A DNA stretch of 63,984 bases from Candidatus Kryptoniota bacterium (GTDB taxonomy: Bacteria; Bacteroidota; Ignavibacteria; Kryptoniales; JAKASW01): the NCBI GenBank assembly GCA_024641705.1, contig JAHECO010000020.1, positions 1 to 63,984 of the forward strand. Reading direction: 5' to 3'. Each line of letters begins with the position of its first letter. Within the stretch, counting starts at the first letter, position 1. Of the stretch, positions 63,859 to 63,984 are shown in pieces. The notes under the pieces were generated by a model. The model was not told where the DNA came from, did no database searches, and worked only from the letters and a program-made list of their open reading frames with translations. Made by a program: the position numbers and the translations under genes.

Positions 63859-63984
63859 GGGTCGGGCAGTGTAAATTAGTTTGTGGAAATTAAAGAGGGT
63901 AAGGCGCATAATCCTTTAGGATAATTTTGAAACGAAAAAAGAAAGGAGTTATGCACCATGTACCCTGAAAACAACGAAGAGAAA
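63859..63984 (+). mobile_element. Left end of another element, possibly IS256-like, cut by the window
   Basis: GGGTCGGGCAGTGTAAATTAG resembles a terminal repeat of mutator/IS256-type elements. About 100 bases later AAAGGAG is followed after nine bases by ATG (63958), which opens MYPENNEEK to the window edge. The family assignment is tentative because only nine residues are visible. Confidence 0.4.
63958..63984 (+). CDS. Start of a coding region, possibly a transposase
   Basis: Nine codons (MYPENNEEK) with an AAAGGAG ribosome site. The 3' part is outside the window; the transposase call rests only on the repeat-like sequence upstream. Confidence 0.35.

Noticed and set aside
1-63984. tRNA and rRNA genes
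   Set aside because: The intergenic gaps were read for cloverleaf and rRNA-like sequence and none was recognised; without a covariance search small RNAs could still be missed.

Overview
The window looks like a chromosomal segment of an Ignavibacteriota/Chlorobi-group bacterium (FCB superphylum). Three large secreted proteins end in type IX secretion (T9SS) sorting domains with the NYPNPFNPST-type motif common in that lineage. Many genes also have clear Shine-Dalgarno sequences, which fits this group better than typical Bacteroidia. This assignment is an inference; no rRNA or tRNA gene was recognised.

Region 1 (1-14115, + strand) is a pectin locus: two T9SS-sorted beta-solenoid proteins (the first cut by the window edge), two GH28 polygalacturonase-like enzymes, a PL9 pectate lyase fused to the same solenoid/T9SS architecture, an ExuT-like hexuronate transporter and the tagaturonate epimerase UxaE. 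A second uronate locus (34865-37853) holds kdgF, kduI, kduD and another short-chain dehydrogenase. The two loci are complementary: the first cuts pectin and imports galacturonate, the second handles the unsaturated uronate released by the lyase. Glutamate synthase gltB-gltD (14453-20531) follows the first locus.

Region 2 (20627-31911, - strand) has small membrane proteins, a decayed gene and a notable cassette: TetR regulator, LolA-like lipoprotein-sorting protein, four FtsX-type permeases that are a tandem duplication of one A/B pair, one LolD-type ATPase, and an outer-membrane beta-barrel protein. A perfect 18-bp palindrome precedes the regulator. I read it as a LolCDE-like envelope transport machine with doubled permeases and no LolB. 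It is the best candidate here for an undescribed system.

Region 3 (32181-46539) has a B12-binding radical SAM enzyme, two tandem bacteriohemerythrins divergent from the kdg/kdu genes, pdxB, small accessory genes, and a TetR-adaptor-RND efflux operon whose leader carries two operator copies around a terminator-like hairpin.

Region 4 (46665-58668) is a compact biotin operon bioB-bioF-bioD-bioA followed by an active-site-complete ketoacyl synthase but no bioC/bioH, then a LacI-type regulator, a large secreted BNR-repeat protein and a DUF2339 membrane protein.

Region 5 (59274-62842) is a translationally coupled respiratory operon: Rieske protein, fused cytochrome b, an 11-heme membrane-anchored cytochrome c and a 4-heme cytochrome c. 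It is probably a cytochrome bc-type complex with multiheme cytochromes in place of cytochrome c1.

The right end (63100-63984) is mobile-element debris: a GH47 mannosidase gene cut after its first motif, an internally deleted IS3-family remnant between near-identical direct repeats, and the start of another element at the edge.
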